Shown piece by piece: positions 35,950-44,526 of a DNA stretch of 64,000 nucleotides. Positions within the stretch are counted from its first letter, which is position 1; the number at the start of each line of letters is the position of its first letter. The stretch comes from Streptomyces sp. NRRL F-5630 (GTDB lineage: Bacteria > Actinomycetota > Actinomycetes > Streptomycetales > Streptomycetaceae). The stretch is taken from positions 1 through 64,000 of the forward strand of contig NZ_JOGO01000004.1 of assembly GCF_000719475.1 (NCBI RefSeq), in the 5' to 3' direction. The translations under genes and the position numbers were made by a program. The notes under the pieces are model-generated. The model ran no database searches and was not told where the DNA came from. It was given only the letters and a program-made list of their open reading frames with translations.

Positions 35950-37044
35950 TCAGTTCTCGGTGCCGAGTTGGATGTGCTCGATGTCGTTGTCCAGGAAGGT
36001 GGCCAGGTCCTGGGCTTCGGCGTGAACGGCTTCTTGTTCCGGGGCGGTGAGGGGGCGCAGGGAGCTGATGCGGAGTTGGTGGTTGCGCACGGTCCAGGTG
36101 GCGGTGACGCGGCCGTCGACAAGGACGGTGCGGTGGCCCGCGACGGACAGGCCGAGGTGGGGGGCGTCGATGATGCGGCTGCGGTCGTGGTAGCCGAGGA
36201 CGGCGTTGTCGAAGGCCGGGAGGAACCGGACGGGGGCCGGGGTGTCGGGGTGAGGGCGGGGTGCGTCGGGCAGGTCGAGCAGTTCGCGGCCGCGTTCGTC
36301 ACGGAAGACGACGAGTTCTTCCCGGGCGGCTTTGACGGCGGCGGGAAGTCCGGCGAGGCCGCACCAGGCGCGTAGGTCCGCGCTGGCGGCGGGCCCGTAG
36401 GCGGCAAGGTAGCGGCGCAACAGCTGCTGCCCGACGGGATCGCCGTCCCCGGCGGGCACGGGGTCGATGTCCCGTGCCAGCCAGGTGGCCAACGGCAGGT
36501 TGCGTACGCCGCCGGTCTGCTGCCAGAGGCCGCGGGGCGGGAGTTGGGCCATGGGGAGGAGGGCTGCGACGAGCAACTCGCCCAGGACACGGGGTGGTGG
36601 GCCGGGCCAGCGGTCTTCGAGGGCCCGTACGAGCTCTCTCATGGTGCGGGGCTGCTGGTCGGCCATGACCGCGCGGCCGGCGGCGGCGACCTCGTCCAGG
36701 TCGATGCCGGCCAGTTCACGCCGGTAGGTGCCCAGCACTCGCTGGCGCAGCATGGTGTCGTGGCGGGCTCGCCAGGCGAGCGCGTCGTCGGAGGTGACGA
36801 GGTGGACGGTGCGGCGCATCAGGTGGGTGCGCACCACCGTGCGGCCGGTCAGCGCCTCGTCCAGTCGCTCGGGCTTGAAGTCGGCCAGGCGGGACCACAG
36901 CCCGGTGAAGGGTTCCTGGGGCTCCTGCGCCTGAAGGCCGCACAGGTGGGCCACCGCCTCGGACACAGAGGTGTCGCTGCGCGTGAGCAGGTGCTGGCGG
37001 GCGAGGGTGGCGCGGTTGAGGGCGCGGCTGTCGAGGACGGTCAT
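35950..37044 (-). CDS. AlkZ-like (HTH_42) DNA glycosylase family protein
   Basis: A 364-aa winged-helix protein of the HTH_42/AlkZ-like family. The N-terminal region VAHLCGLQAQEPQEPFTGLWSRL contains the QxQ motif (LQAQ, about 36-39) that in azinomycin-resistance AlkZ is the catalytic QPhiQ. Further family blocks are TVVRTHLMRRTVHLVTSDDA, PAFDNAVLGYHDR and VAGHRTVLVDGRVTATW. AlkZ unhooks interstrand DNA crosslinks; other relatives remove alkylated bases. It is third in an operon with a VOC protein and an aldo-keto reductase, seven bases after the latter, and the operon faces a WYL regulator. The enzyme's real lesion is unknown. Confidence 0.78.
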   Translation of the reverse strand: MTVLDSRALNRATLARQHLLTRSDTSVSEAVAHLCGLQAQEPQEPFTGLWSRLADFKPERLDEALTGRTVVRTHLMRRTVHLVTSDDALAWRARHDTMLRQRVLGTYRRELAGIDLDEVAAAGRAVMADQQPRTMRELVRALEDRWPGPPPRVLGELLVAALLPMAQLPPRGLWQQTGGVRNLPLATWLARDIDPVPAGDGDPVGQQLLRRYLAAYGPAASADLRAWCGLAGLPAAVKAAREELVVFRDERGRELLDLPDAPRPHPDTPAPVRFLPAFDNAVLGYHDRSRIIDAPHLGLSVAGHRTVLVDGRVTATWTVRNHQLRISSLRPLTAPEQEAVHAEAQDLATFLDNDIEHIQLGTEN

Positions 37045-37051
37045 GGCGTTC

Positions 37052-38083
37052 TCAGGCTGCGGCCCGCTCGTGGGGCGGGCGTCGGCGCAGGTCAGTGCTG
37101 GTGAGGGAGGGGGGTGTGTGGGAGACGTCCAGAGGGCCGATGTCGGTGCCGGGCGGGACGATCGCGTCGATCTTGTCGAGGATGTCGTCGCCCAGGGTGA
37201 TGGTGGCGCCGGCGAGCAGGTCGTCCAGCTGGCCCATGGTGCGCGGGCCGATGATGGCGGCGGTGACGTCGGGGTGGCTGGTCGCGAAGGCCATGGCCAG
37301 GTGCGTGAGGGAGTGGCCGGCTTCTTCGGCGAGGGTGAGCAGCCTCTCGACGGCATCCAGCTTGTGTTCGTCGGTGAGATGCCGGGGGACCCACCGCATG
37401 CGGGGATTGCCGGGCCGCGGGGTGTTCTTGCGGTAGCGGCCGGTGAGCAGGCCCATGGCCAGTGGGCTCCACACCAGAACGCCCAGGCCGTAGCGCCGGC
37501 AGACGGGCAGTACCTCGCGCTCGATGCCGCGGTTGAGCAGGGAGTAGGTCGGCTGCTCGGTTCTCAGGCGGTGCAGGCCGCGCTGCTGGGACACCCACTG
37601 GGCTTCGACGATGTCCGAGGCCGGCAGGTTGGAGGAGCCGATCGCGCGGACCTTCCCGGCACGCACGAGGTCGGTGAGCGCGGAGAGGGTCTCCTCGACA
37701 TCGGTGTGCGGGTCGGGGTGGTGGATCTGGTAGAGGTCGATGTAGTCGGTCCGCAGCCGCTTCAGCGAGCCCTCGACCGCCTGGATGATCCAGCGCCGGG
37801 AGCTGCCGCCGCGGTTGGGGCCCTCGCCCATCGGTCCGTTGAACTTGGTCGCCAGCACGACCTCGTCGCGGCGTCCTGCGAGGGCTTTCCCGACGATCTC
37901 CTCGGTCTCGCTGTACCCGTAGACGTCGGCGGTGTCGACGAGATTGATACCGGCGTCGAGCGCCCGGTGGATCATGCGCGCGCAGTCGTCGTGATCCGGG
38001 TTGCCCATCTTGCCGAACACCATGGTGCCCAGGCAGTAGGCGCTGACTTCGATGCCGGTCCGCCCCAGCTTCCGCATCCGCAC
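37052..38083 (-). CDS. Aldo/keto reductase
   Basis: A 343-aa NADPH-dependent TIM-barrel reductase. The catalytic tetrad is visible: Asp50 and Tyr55 ([10 protein letters not shown]), Lys80 (LATKFN) and His121 (YQIHHPD). [11 protein letters not shown] and [16 protein letters not shown] are the usual cofactor-binding blocks. The start is GTG at 38083, with AGGT four bases upstream; an ATG six bases later is also possible. Middle gene between the VOC and AlkZ-like genes. Confidence 0.9.
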   Translation of the reverse strand: MRMRKLGRTGIEVSAYCLGTMVFGKMGNPDHDDCARMIHRALDAGINLVDTADVYGYSETEEIVGKALAGRRDEVVLATKFNGPMGEGPNRGGSSRRWIIQAVEGSLKRLRTDYIDLYQIHHPDPHTDVEETLSALTDLVRAGKVRAIGSSNLPASDIVEAQWVSQQRGLHRLRTEQPTYSLLNRGIEREVLPVCRRYGLGVLVWSPLAMGLLTGRYRKNTPRPGNPRMRWVPRHLTDEHKLDAVERLLTLAEEAGHSLTHLAMAFATSHPDVTAAIIGPRTMGQLDDLLAGATITLGDDILDKIDAIVPPGTDIGPLDVSHTPPSLTSTDLRRRPPHERAAA

Positions 38084-38194
38084 GGTGACCTGTTTCCTTC
38101 CACTGCTGTACGTACGTGTTCGGCGCCCGCGCCGTCCGGGCCGCCCGTGTGGGCTGTGGCGGCCCGGACGGCGCAGGCGTGTCAGTCGGCCGGC

Positions 38195-38617
38195 TCAGCC
38201 GTTGTACGGGGCGGCGACGTCCAGGACCCAGGTGACGCCGAAGCGGTCGGTGAGCATGCCGTACAGCGGCGCCCACTGCGCGGGCTCCAGCGGACGCACG
38301 ACGGCCGAGCCCTCGGCGAGCTTGCCCCACAGAGCACTGATCTCCTCGGCGTCGTCACCGCGTACGGAGACGAAGAACGGGTTCTCGCCCTGGTTCCAGG
38401 GCAGTTGCGACGGCACGTCGTAGGCCATGACGTGGAAGCCGTTGTCGCCGGCCACCTCGCCCCACATCACCCAGTCCGCCTCGCTCTCGTTCTGCACGGC
38501 GCCCGCGTCCTTGTAGGTGACCGCGACCGCGCGTCCGCCGAAGACGGACTGGTAGAAGTCCAGCGCCTCACGTGCGGCGCCCCGGAAGTTCAGGTGAGTG
38601 GTGGTCGTGACGGACAT
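38195..38617 (-). CDS. VOC family protein (PhnB/glyoxalase-like)
   Basis: A 140-aa protein of the vicinal-oxygen-chelate superfamily: THLNFRGAAREALDFYQSVFGGRAVAVTY at the start and DRFGVTWVLD at the end match the PhnB/3-demethylubiquinone-methyltransferase-like subgroup. Such proteins bind or convert small toxic molecules, sometimes as drug-binding resistance proteins. AGGAG is seven bases before the ATG. First gene of the operon driven from the WYL operator region. Confidence 0.88.
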   Translation of the reverse strand: MSVTTTTHLNFRGAAREALDFYQSVFGGRAVAVTYKDAGAVQNESEADWVMWGEVAGDNGFHVMAYDVPSQLPWNQGENPFFVSVRGDDAEEISALWGKLAEGSAVVRPLEPAQWAPLYGMLTDRFGVTWVLDVAAPYNG

Positions 38618-38731
38618 GACCTGCTCCTTGCCTCGATGTGACAGATACGCCGCCGACTGCCGAAGTCCCAGTGGCGGCTGCCGACCAGGAGCGGTGCCTC
38701 CCGAACAGCTCGTGTGCCACCATGGCGGAGG

Positions 38732-38754
38732 TACAGGACAGGTTGTGTCCTGTA
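38732..38754. promoter_or_regulatory. Perfect 9-bp-arm operator, TACAGGACA-N5-TGTCCTGTA
   Basis: A 23-bp perfect inverted repeat lies 11 bases before the WYL regulator start and 115 bases before the VOC gene. Its location between divergent promoters and its perfection make it the probable binding site of the WYL protein. GGACA/TGTCC half-sites occur with other YafY-type regulators as far as I recall. Confidence 0.8.
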
Positions 38755-38765
38755 TTGCGGGAAGA

Positions 38766-39764
38766 ATGGATCTCATGCAGAAGACCTCCTCTCGGCTGCT
38801 CGCTCTGCTCTCGCTGCTTCAGGCGCACCGTGACTGGTCCGGCGAGGCTCTCGCCGAGCGTCTCGGCATCACCTCGCGCACCGTGCGGCGTGACATCGAC
38901 CGGCTGCGCGAACTCGGCTACCCGATCACGACCGTCAAGGGACCGGCCGGCGGCTACCGCCTGGAGGCCGGCGCTCACCTGCCACCCATGCTGTTCGACG
39001 ACGACCAGGCCGTCGCCCTGGCCGTCGCACTGCAGACCGCGGCCACCGGCACCACCGTCGCCGAAGACGCCACCCGCGCCCTGGCCACCCTCCGCCAGGT
39101 CATGCCACCTCGCCTGCGCCACCGCATCGACCTGCTGCGCATCACCGCCGTCCAGCCGCCCGCGGCCGACGACACCCCTCAGGTCGACGCTCAGGTCCTG
39201 GTGGACCTGAGCCGCGCCATCCACGCCCGCGAGGAACTGCGCTTCGACTACGCCCCGGGCCCGAGCACCTCGGCCGATGACGTGCGCCGCGTACAGCCCC
39301 ACCACCTGGTCACCTGGCGCCATCGCTGGTACCTCGTGGCCTGGGACCTCCACCGCGAGGACTGGCGCACCTTCCGCGTGGACCGCATCCGGCCCCGCAC
39401 CCCCACCGGCCCCCGCTTCACCCCCCGCGAACTCCCCGGCGGCAACGTCTCCGCCTTCCTCACCAGCCGGTTCCGCGGCAACGACGGCACCACCACCGAC
39501 TGGCCCTGCCAAGGCGAAGTCATCCTCCATCTCCCGGCCGCCGACGTCGCACCCTTCGCCCAGGACGGAATCGTCGAGGAACTCGGCCCCGATCACTGCC
39601 GACTCACCCTCGGCTCCTGGTCATGGACCGGACTCGCCGCCACCATCGGCCGCTTCGACACCGATATCGAAGTCATCGGCCCGCCCCGACTGGCCACCGC
39701 GTTCACCGACCTCGCCGCCCGCTACGCCCACGCCGCACGCACCACAAGGCCGCACCGGCGCTAG
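38766..39764 (+). CDS. WYL-domain (YafY-type) transcriptional regulator
   Basis: A 332-aa regulator with an HTH_11 DNA-binding domain (about 4-62, LLALLSLLQAHRDWSGEALAERLG...TVRRDIDRLRELGYPI) and a WYL ligand-sensing domain (about 145-230; the WYL core is WYLVAWD) plus the C-terminal WCX extension. WYL domains bind nucleic acids or nucleotides, and several regulators sense DNA damage. ATG at 38766 is used; one nine bases later fits the family start MQKTSSRLL equally well. Divergent from the VOC/AKR/AlkZ-like operon across a perfect palindrome. Confidence 0.9.
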   Translation: MDLMQKTSSRLLALLSLLQAHRDWSGEALAERLGITSRTVRRDIDRLRELGYPITTVKGPAGGYRLEAGAHLPPMLFDDDQAVALAVALQTAATGTTVAEDATRALATLRQVMPPRLRHRIDLLRITAVQPPAADDTPQVDAQVLVDLSRAIHAREELRFDYAPGPSTSADDVRRVQPHHLVTWRHRWYLVAWDLHREDWRTFRVDRIRPRTPTGPRFTPRELPGGNVSAFLTSRFRGNDGTTTDWPCQGEVILHLPAADVAPFAQDGIVEELGPDHCRLTLGSWSWTGLAATIGRFDTDIEVIGPPRLATAFTDLAARYAHAARTTRPHRR

Positions 39765-39791
39765 GTGCCGCCGTTGGCCAGTCACTGCTCA

Positions 39792-40033
39792 ACACCAAGC
39801 TCAACGCGTTGCCGCACCTTGTTCGCGGCATCCGTGACTCGTCAAATGCGCGGGGCATCCGAAGCTGGCCGCCCGAGGCGCGCAGCGCCTACGTGGGGAT
39901 GATGACCTACTACGACGCCAATGGTCTGCCTGCCGGCAACATGGCCGACCTGCCCAACCTCTTGGGTCGCAAGCCCACAAGCTACGAGCACTTCGCGAGA
40001 CGGCTGGCAGCGTCAAGGACGGAAAGCCGCTGA
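39792..40033 (+). pseudogene. C-terminal remnant resembling an NmrA-type oxidoreductase
   Basis: The frame ending at 40033 reads RSAYVGMMTYYDANGLPAGN, then MADLPNLLGRKPTSYEHFAR. This resembles the tail of NmrA/NAD(P)-binding proteins (MxxYYDxHGLxGNxxxLxxLLGRxPxTxEdFxR). Everything upstream of about 39840 is unrelated, so only the last 60 or so residues survive. Assignment is by pattern only and could be wrong. Confidence 0.35.
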
Positions 40034-40122
40034 GGCGGCCCCATCCGGAAGGGGCGTCGCACAGCACGACTGAATTCTGCGACTCGCGAGCATTCGATCC
40101 GCACCCTGGCGGGACGTCCGCG

Positions 40123-40213
40123 TGTGTCGGACGCCAGAACATCAACGGGATGGTCTACAAGATCCGCACCGGTCTCTCCTGGCGTGACCTGCCGGAACGC
40201 TATGGACCGGCCG
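40123..40213 (+). pseudogene. IS5-family transposase fragment
   Basis: In frame: GRQNINGMVYKIRTG followed by LSWRDLPERYGP, the conserved N-terminal block of IS5-type transposases (DUF4096: INGMxYxxRTGxxWRDLPERYGPW). It stops at the base where the next, minus-strand, reading frame becomes meaningful (about 40213). No terminal repeats or DDE residues remain. Confidence 0.75.
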
Positions 40214-40663
40214 AAAGAGGATTTCGCGTGCGGTGGGGGCCGTGCCCGCGATGTCCTGGAGGTCCAGGGCGTCGAGCGCGCGGCCGATCGTGCGCAGGAT
40301 CTCGCAGCGGCGGGCGGAGCCGGTGGGAGGTTCCGGCATCATCTCGCCGAAGGCTTCCAGGTGGATGATCAGCGGGAAAACGTTGTCGTCGAAAACGGCC
40401 TGATCCATCCGGCCGGGAACGTACTGCGAGGCACTCCCCGCCGTGGCCGGATCGCCCAAGTCCGTGCGGACCGGGTCCCCGACGCGCATGCAGCGGTTGC
40501 GCGGGTGGATGCCCATGACGGGGGTGCCCTCGGGGGTGTGGACGAGTCCCTCGCACCGGAAGCCGGGGACGTGCCGGCCGAAGCCGAGGTCGAGGACCGC
40601 CTCGACGGTGCGGCCCACGCGGCGGGCGCTGTGCCGGTGACCTTGAACCAACTGGCGCCCCAC
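40142..40663 (-). pseudogene. Truncated unidentified gene, 3' end lost at IS junction
   Basis: A frame of about 170 residues from GTG at 40663. The part before 40213 looks protein-like (GLVHTPEGTPVMGIHPRN, SQYVPGRMDQAVFDDNVFPL, CEILRTIGRALDALDLQDIA). The last 24 residues read through the antisense of the IS5 fragment, so the real C-terminus was lost. The N-terminus is also uncertain. I recognise no family. It lies downstream of the 57-aa peptide gene on the same strand, behind a terminator. Confidence 0.45.
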
Positions 40664-40729
40664 GGCGGGTTCCAGGGGTGCCCGGGGCGATGGGCGTGCA
40701 GGGGCCCACCGCGGCCCCGGGATGCGCGA

Positions 40730-40770
40730 CGCGCAGGCCCCGCCTCCCGGAAGGGGCGGGGGCCTGCGCG
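40730..40770. terminator. Terminator after the 57-aa peptide gene
   Basis: CGCGCAGGCCCCGCC pairs with a 16-base right arm with one bulged G, around a 10-base loop. It starts 19 bases after the peptide stop on the minus strand. Confidence 0.75.
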
Positions 40771-40789
40771 GACCGTGCGGGAGGGGCTG

Positions 40790-40963
40790 TCAGTCCACGC
40801 TGGGCAGGATGTGCGGTTCGGCGAGGTCGTCCTCGTACCCGGCGAGGCGGATGGGCGCCGAGCGGGCCCACACCTCCAGCGAGCCGATCTCCTGGTGACG
40901 GCGGCGGGGCGGGGAAGTCGTCCCCTGGCTCCGCTGCTCCATGTGCTTCGTCTCCTGTGTCAC
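40790..40963 (-). CDS. Small orphan peptide, RiPP-precursor-like
   Basis: A 57-aa peptide read from GTG at 40963, with GAGGAG six bases upstream, ending at TGA and followed by a strong terminator, so it is a well-defined transcription unit. Residues 1-20 are polar and basic (MTQETKHMEQRSQG, PPRRRHQ); the rest reads EIGSLEVWARSAPIRLA then GYEDDLAEPHILPSVD. An E-I-G leader-like segment followed by a short acidic, Pro-containing tail recalls ribosomal peptide precursors. The tail has Gly then Glu eight residues later, the spacing of a lasso ring, but the Thr usual two residues before the core is absent and no maturation enzyme is in the window. Function unknown. Confidence 0.6.
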   Translation of the reverse strand: MTQETKHMEQRSQGTTSPPRRRHQEIGSLEVWARSAPIRLAGYEDDLAEPHILPSVD

Positions 40964-41296
40964 CGCGCACTCCTCATGTGTCGGGTAACCCCCGGTACGG
41001 CACCGGCCGCTCCCTGTCACCGGGACCTGGCACCGGGCCGCCGCCGGAATTCGCGTCTGGGGCGGTACGGGCGCGGTGGCGCCGGTGGTTCGTACGGGGC
41101 GGGGCGAGGTGCGCCCTTCGTCCGGGGACGGACGTCGGGTGAGGGTGTCCACCCGTGTCTGCTGTCCGTTGCAACAGCCTAACCACATGAGCGCGGGCGC
41201 GCTCGATGGCGCGGAAATCGGCACCCCGTGCCGCGGGGGAACCTCCGCGATTCAGCCATCCGGATCAGGCCGCACCCGTCCCGGCGGCCCCGCGTG
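40964..41296. other. Intergenic region upstream of the peptide gene
   Basis: These 333 bases separate the SDR gene (whose 3' end is at 41297) from the peptide gene; both are on the minus strand. The segment should hold the peptide promoter; GTTGCAAC at about 41167 is a short palindrome. No gene or clear terminator was recognised. Confidence 0.4.
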
Positions 41297-42784
41297 TCAC
41301 CAGCGCGAGACGCCGTAGTCCTTGAGGAAGACGCCGTACAGGTCCTCACCGGCCTCGCCGCGCACGATCGGGTCGTAGACGCGGGCCGCGCCGTCGATGA
41401 GGTCGAGCGGGGCGTGGAACCCGGCCTCGGCGAGGCGCATCTTGTCGGGGTGCGGGCGCTCGTCGGTGATCCAGCCGGTGTCGACGGCGGTCATGAGGAT
41501 GCGGTCCTGCTCGAACATCTCCTGCGCGCTGGTGCGGGTGAGCATGTTGAGCGCGGCCTTGGCCATGTTCGTGTGGGGGTGCCCGGCGCCCTTGTAGCCG
41601 CGCGCGAACACGCCCTCCATGGCGGAGACGTTGACGATGTACGTACGGCGGGCACCGCTCGCCGCCATCGCGGGGCGCAGCCGGCTGATGAGGAGGAACG
41701 GGGCGGTGGAGTTGCAGAGCTGCACCTCCAGGAGTTCGACCGGGTCGACGGTCTCGACGGTCTGCACCCAGCTGTTGCTGTCGTGCAGGTCGGGGACGAG
41801 GCCCCCGGCGTCGATCGCGGTCCCCGCGGCGATGCGGGCGGGGCTCGCGGAACCGCTCACGAGGGCGAGGTCGGTGACCTCGCGGGCGCTGAGGCCCTCG
41901 CCGAGGCGGGGTCCCGGGAGGGCGGCGACGGCGCCGGAGCCGAAGGTGCCGATGACCTCGGTGGCGGGGAGTTCGCCGCGCGGCGGCTCGGCGGATTCGG
42001 CGGCGAGGAGTTCGCGGTAGGCGCCGGGCGAGCGGCGGACGGTCTGGGCCGCGTTGTTGATGAGGATGTCGAGCGGCCCGGCCGCGCTCACCGAGTCGGC
42101 GAGGGCGAGCACCTGGGCGGGGTCGCGCAGGTCGATGCCGACGATCTTGAGGCGGTGCATCCACTCGGCGCTGTCGTCCATCGCCGCGAAGCGGCGCACG
42201 GCGTCCTGCGGGAAGCGCGTCGTGATCGTGGTGTGGGCGCCGTCGCGCAGCAGGCGCAGGGCGATGTACATGCCGATCTTGGCGCGGCCCCCGGTGAGCA
42301 GGGCGCGCTTGCCGCTGAGGTCGGCGCGGGCCTCGCGGCGGGCGCGGTTCTCCTCGGCGCACTTCGGGCACAGCTGGTGGTAGAAGGCGTCGACCTCGGT
42401 GTACCTGGCCTTGCACACGTAGCAGGAGCGAGGCCGCTTGAGTATTCCGGCGAGGCGGCCCTCGGAGCGCGAGCTGGGCAGGGCGCCGCGCGTCTCGTCG
42501 TCGATGCGCTCGGCGGAGCCGGTCGCGGTGGCCTCGGTCACGGCGCGGTCGTGGGCGGTCTTGGCGGCGCGGCGGTCCTGGCGGCGGCGCTGCTTCACGG
42601 TGCGGTAGATACCGGCGGTGGCGCGGCGGACCGTCACGGCGTCGGGGTGGTCGACATCGAGCTGGTCGAGTTCGGCGAGGACGTCGAGGCAGATGGCGAG
42701 CCGTTCGGGGTCGATCCCTGGTCCGTACACGTGCTCGGGGGTCTCGGGCGCTGTCTCGTCGCTCGGGAGGGTGGGCACCGTCAT
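41297..42784 (-). CDS. SDR family oxidoreductase with N-terminal zinc ribbon
   Basis: A 495-aa protein. Residues 1-115 are helical and charged. A C-x2-C-x15-C-x2-C knuckle (CYVCKARYTEVDAFYHQLCPKC without the linker, about 120-141) precedes a Rossmann SDR domain (about 158-480): KRALLTGGRAKIGMYIAL, ILINNAAQT and VNVSAMEG. The usual YxxxK catalytic pair appears as HTNMAKAALN, with Thr where Tyr is expected. The architecture is known among actinobacterial SDRs without a proven substrate. ATG at 42784 begins MTVPTLPSDE; GGAAAC precedes it. Confidence 0.78.
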   Translation of the reverse strand: MTVPTLPSDETAPETPEHVYGPGIDPERLAICLDVLAELDQLDVDHPDAVTVRRATAGIYRTVKQRRRQDRRAAKTAHDRAVTEATATGSAERIDDETRGALPSSRSEGRLAGILKRPRSCYVCKARYTEVDAFYHQLCPKCAEENRARREARADLSGKRALLTGGRAKIGMYIALRLLRDGAHTTITTRFPQDAVRRFAAMDDSAEWMHRLKIVGIDLRDPAQVLALADSVSAAGPLDILINNAAQTVRRSPGAYRELLAAESAEPPRGELPATEVIGTFGSGAVAALPGPRLGEGLSAREVTDLALVSGSASPARIAAGTAIDAGGLVPDLHDSNSWVQTVETVDPVELLEVQLCNSTAPFLLISRLRPAMAASGARRTYIVNVSAMEGVFARGYKGAGHPHTNMAKAALNMLTRTSAQEMFEQDRILMTAVDTGWITDERPHPDKMRLAEAGFHAPLDLIDGAARVYDPIVRGEAGEDLYGVFLKDYGVSRW

Positions 42785-43152
42785 CGCTGTTTCCTTGTGG
42801 TCCTGAAGGCCGCACGCCACCGGGCGTGGCCCCCTGTGCGCTCCGGCGCGCACCACGGCGCGGGACCGGGGCAGGGGAGCGGGGCAGCTCCCGAGGGTAC
42901 GTGGCGGCTCGCCGACCCGACAAACCGCCCGCCGCGAAGGGGAGGCGAGGACCGGGCGGCGGGGGTGACCGATCCGCCGGAGCCCGGCGCCTCAGTCGGC
43001 GCTCCAGGCCGCGGGTGAGTGGGCGGCCATCGCCCCGGCCGCACGGGACGGGGCGATGGGGGCGCGGACGAGGCGGCGTGTCCGGCGAGGACGGGCGCAC
43101 TGGCGGCGAGGGCGCGGGGCCGTGACGAGGCCGAGGCCCTCACCGCACCGGC
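42785..43152. other. Intergenic region between SDR and glgC
   Basis: These 368 bases lie downstream of glgC and upstream of the SDR gene. They hold the glgC terminator (43027-43059) and presumably the SDR promoter. Open frames here have no ribosome binding site or family motif and are taken as chance. Confidence 0.5.
43027..43059. terminator. Terminator downstream of glgC
   Basis: CCATCGCCCC and GGGGCGATGG form perfect 10-bp arms with a 13-base loop, about 95 bases after the glgC stop on the minus strand. Confidence 0.7.
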
Positions 43153-44379
43153 TCACCCCCGCTCCCCCACCCGCGCCCCCTTGCCCAGCGCGACGACGCC
43201 GCCCGGCGAGATGGTGTACAACTCGGCGTCCCTGTCCGGGTTCACGCCGATCGTGGCTCCCGGCGGGACCTCGATGTTCTTGTCCAGGACGGCGCCGCGC
43301 ACCACCGCGCCGCGCCCGACCCGTACCCCCGCGTGCAGCACCGAGCCCTGCACGACGGCGCCCGGCTCGATGACGACTCCGGGTGAGAGCACGGAGCCCG
43401 TGACCTGGCCGCGGATGACGCACCCGGGGCTCACGACGGACTCGCCCGCGAAGCCGCCCGCGCAGAACTTCGCCGGCGGCAGGGCGTCGTTGTAGGTGTA
43501 GATGGGCCATTGGCGGTTGTCGAGGCTGAAGGCCGGCCGGTCCTTGACGAGGTCCATGTGGGCCTCGTAATAGGCGTCGAGGGTGCCGACGTCGCGCCAG
43601 TAGCCGTGCTCGTGCGGGGCCTCGCCCGGGACGCGGTTGTCGTCGAAGTCGTAGAGCTGCGCCTCGCCGCGACCGGTGAGCAGCGGGAGGATCGAGCCGC
43701 CCATGTCGTGCGCGGAGGCGGGGTCGGCGGCGTCCTGCTGGAGGGCGTCGATCAGGACCTTCGTGCTGAAGAGGTAGTTGCCCATCGAGGCGTGGACGTG
43801 GTCGGGGTCACCCGGCAGTCCGGGCGGGTCGGCGGGCTTCTCCAGGAAGGAGGTGATGTGCCGGCCGTCCGGGCCCGGGACGATGACGCCGAAGGCGGAG
43901 GACTCGGCGCGCGGCACCTTCAGCCCCGCGACGGTGACCCCGGCGCCGCCCTCGATGTGGGCCTGAAGCATCTGGCGGGGGTCCATGCGGTAGACATGGT
44001 CGGCACCGAACACGGCGACGTAGTCCGGCTGTTCGTCGTGGACGAGGTTGAGGGACTGGAGGATCGCGTCGGCGCTGCCGAGGTACCAGCGCGGGCCGAG
44101 CCGCTGTTGCGCGGGCACGGGCGTCACGTAGTTGCCGAGCAGGCTCGACATGCGCCACGTGGTGGTGACGTGCCGGTCGAGCGAGTGCGACTTGTACTGG
44201 GTCAGGACGCAGATCCGCAGGATGTCGGCGTTGACGAGGTTCGACAGGACGAAGTCGACGAGCCGGTACGTGCCGCCGAAGGTGACAGCGGGTTTCGCGC
44301 GGTCGGCGGTGAGCGGCATGAGCCGCTTGCCCTCCCCGCCCGCCAGGACGATCCCCAGAACCGAAGGTCCGCCGCGCAT
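43153..44379 (-). CDS. glgC: Glucose-1-phosphate adenylyltransferase
   Basis: A 408-aa enzyme that makes ADP-glucose from glucose-1-phosphate and ATP, the committed step of glycogen synthesis. The nucleotidyltransferase domain (about 5-270) starts [25 protein letters not shown] and has [14 protein letters not shown] and the sugar-phosphate site SFLEKP. A left-handed beta-helix (about 295-400) follows. GGAGGGG precedes the ATG. It lies 147 bases downstream of glgA, the gene for the enzyme that uses its product. Confidence 0.95.
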   Translation of the reverse strand: MRGGPSVLGIVLAGGEGKRLMPLTADRAKPAVTFGGTYRLVDFVLSNLVNADILRICVLTQYKSHSLDRHVTTTWRMSSLLGNYVTPVPAQQRLGPRWYLGSADAILQSLNLVHDEQPDYVAVFGADHVYRMDPRQMLQAHIEGGAGVTVAGLKVPRAESSAFGVIVPGPDGRHITSFLEKPADPPGLPGDPDHVHASMGNYLFSTKVLIDALQQDAADPASAHDMGGSILPLLTGRGEAQLYDFDDNRVPGEAPHEHGYWRDVGTLDAYYEAHMDLVKDRPAFSLDNRQWPIYTYNDALPPAKFCAGGFAGESVVSPGCVIRGQVTGSVLSPGVVIEPGAVVQGSVLHAGVRVGRGAVVRGAVLDKNIEVPPGATIGVNPDRDAELYTISPGGVVALGKGARVGERG

Positions 44380-44445
44380 GACGCCCCCCTCCCGGCGGCT
44401 CCTTCGCCGCCGTGCCGTCCCGCCGCAGGGCGGGTGCGATGCCTC

Positions 44446-44521
44446 GTGTGGTGCGGGTGGTGCTCTTGTGGTGCTGGTGGTGCGGGTCCGTGCGGTGGTG
44501 CGTGTCGCGGGTGGTGCGTGG
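44446..44521. repeat. Degenerate GTGGTGCGGGT repeats between glgA and glgC
   Basis: The plus strand of the glgA-glgC gap is dominated by variants of TGGTGCGGG: GTGGTGCGGGT occurs at 44448 and 44477, and GGGTGGTGCGTGG ends the tract. Copies are irregular. The strong G/C strand bias could form structure in the transcript. Confidence 0.6.
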
Positions 44522-44526
44522 CGTCC

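Noticed and set aside
35736..40213. A complete composite transposon bounded by the Tn3 and IS5 fragments
   Set aside because: The two fragments belong to different families and neither has terminal repeats or target duplications that I can find.
40790..40963. Calling the 57-aa peptide a lasso peptide precursor
   Set aside because: Gly and Glu at ring spacing fit, but Leu replaces the usual Thr two residues before the core and no lasso B or C enzyme is present.
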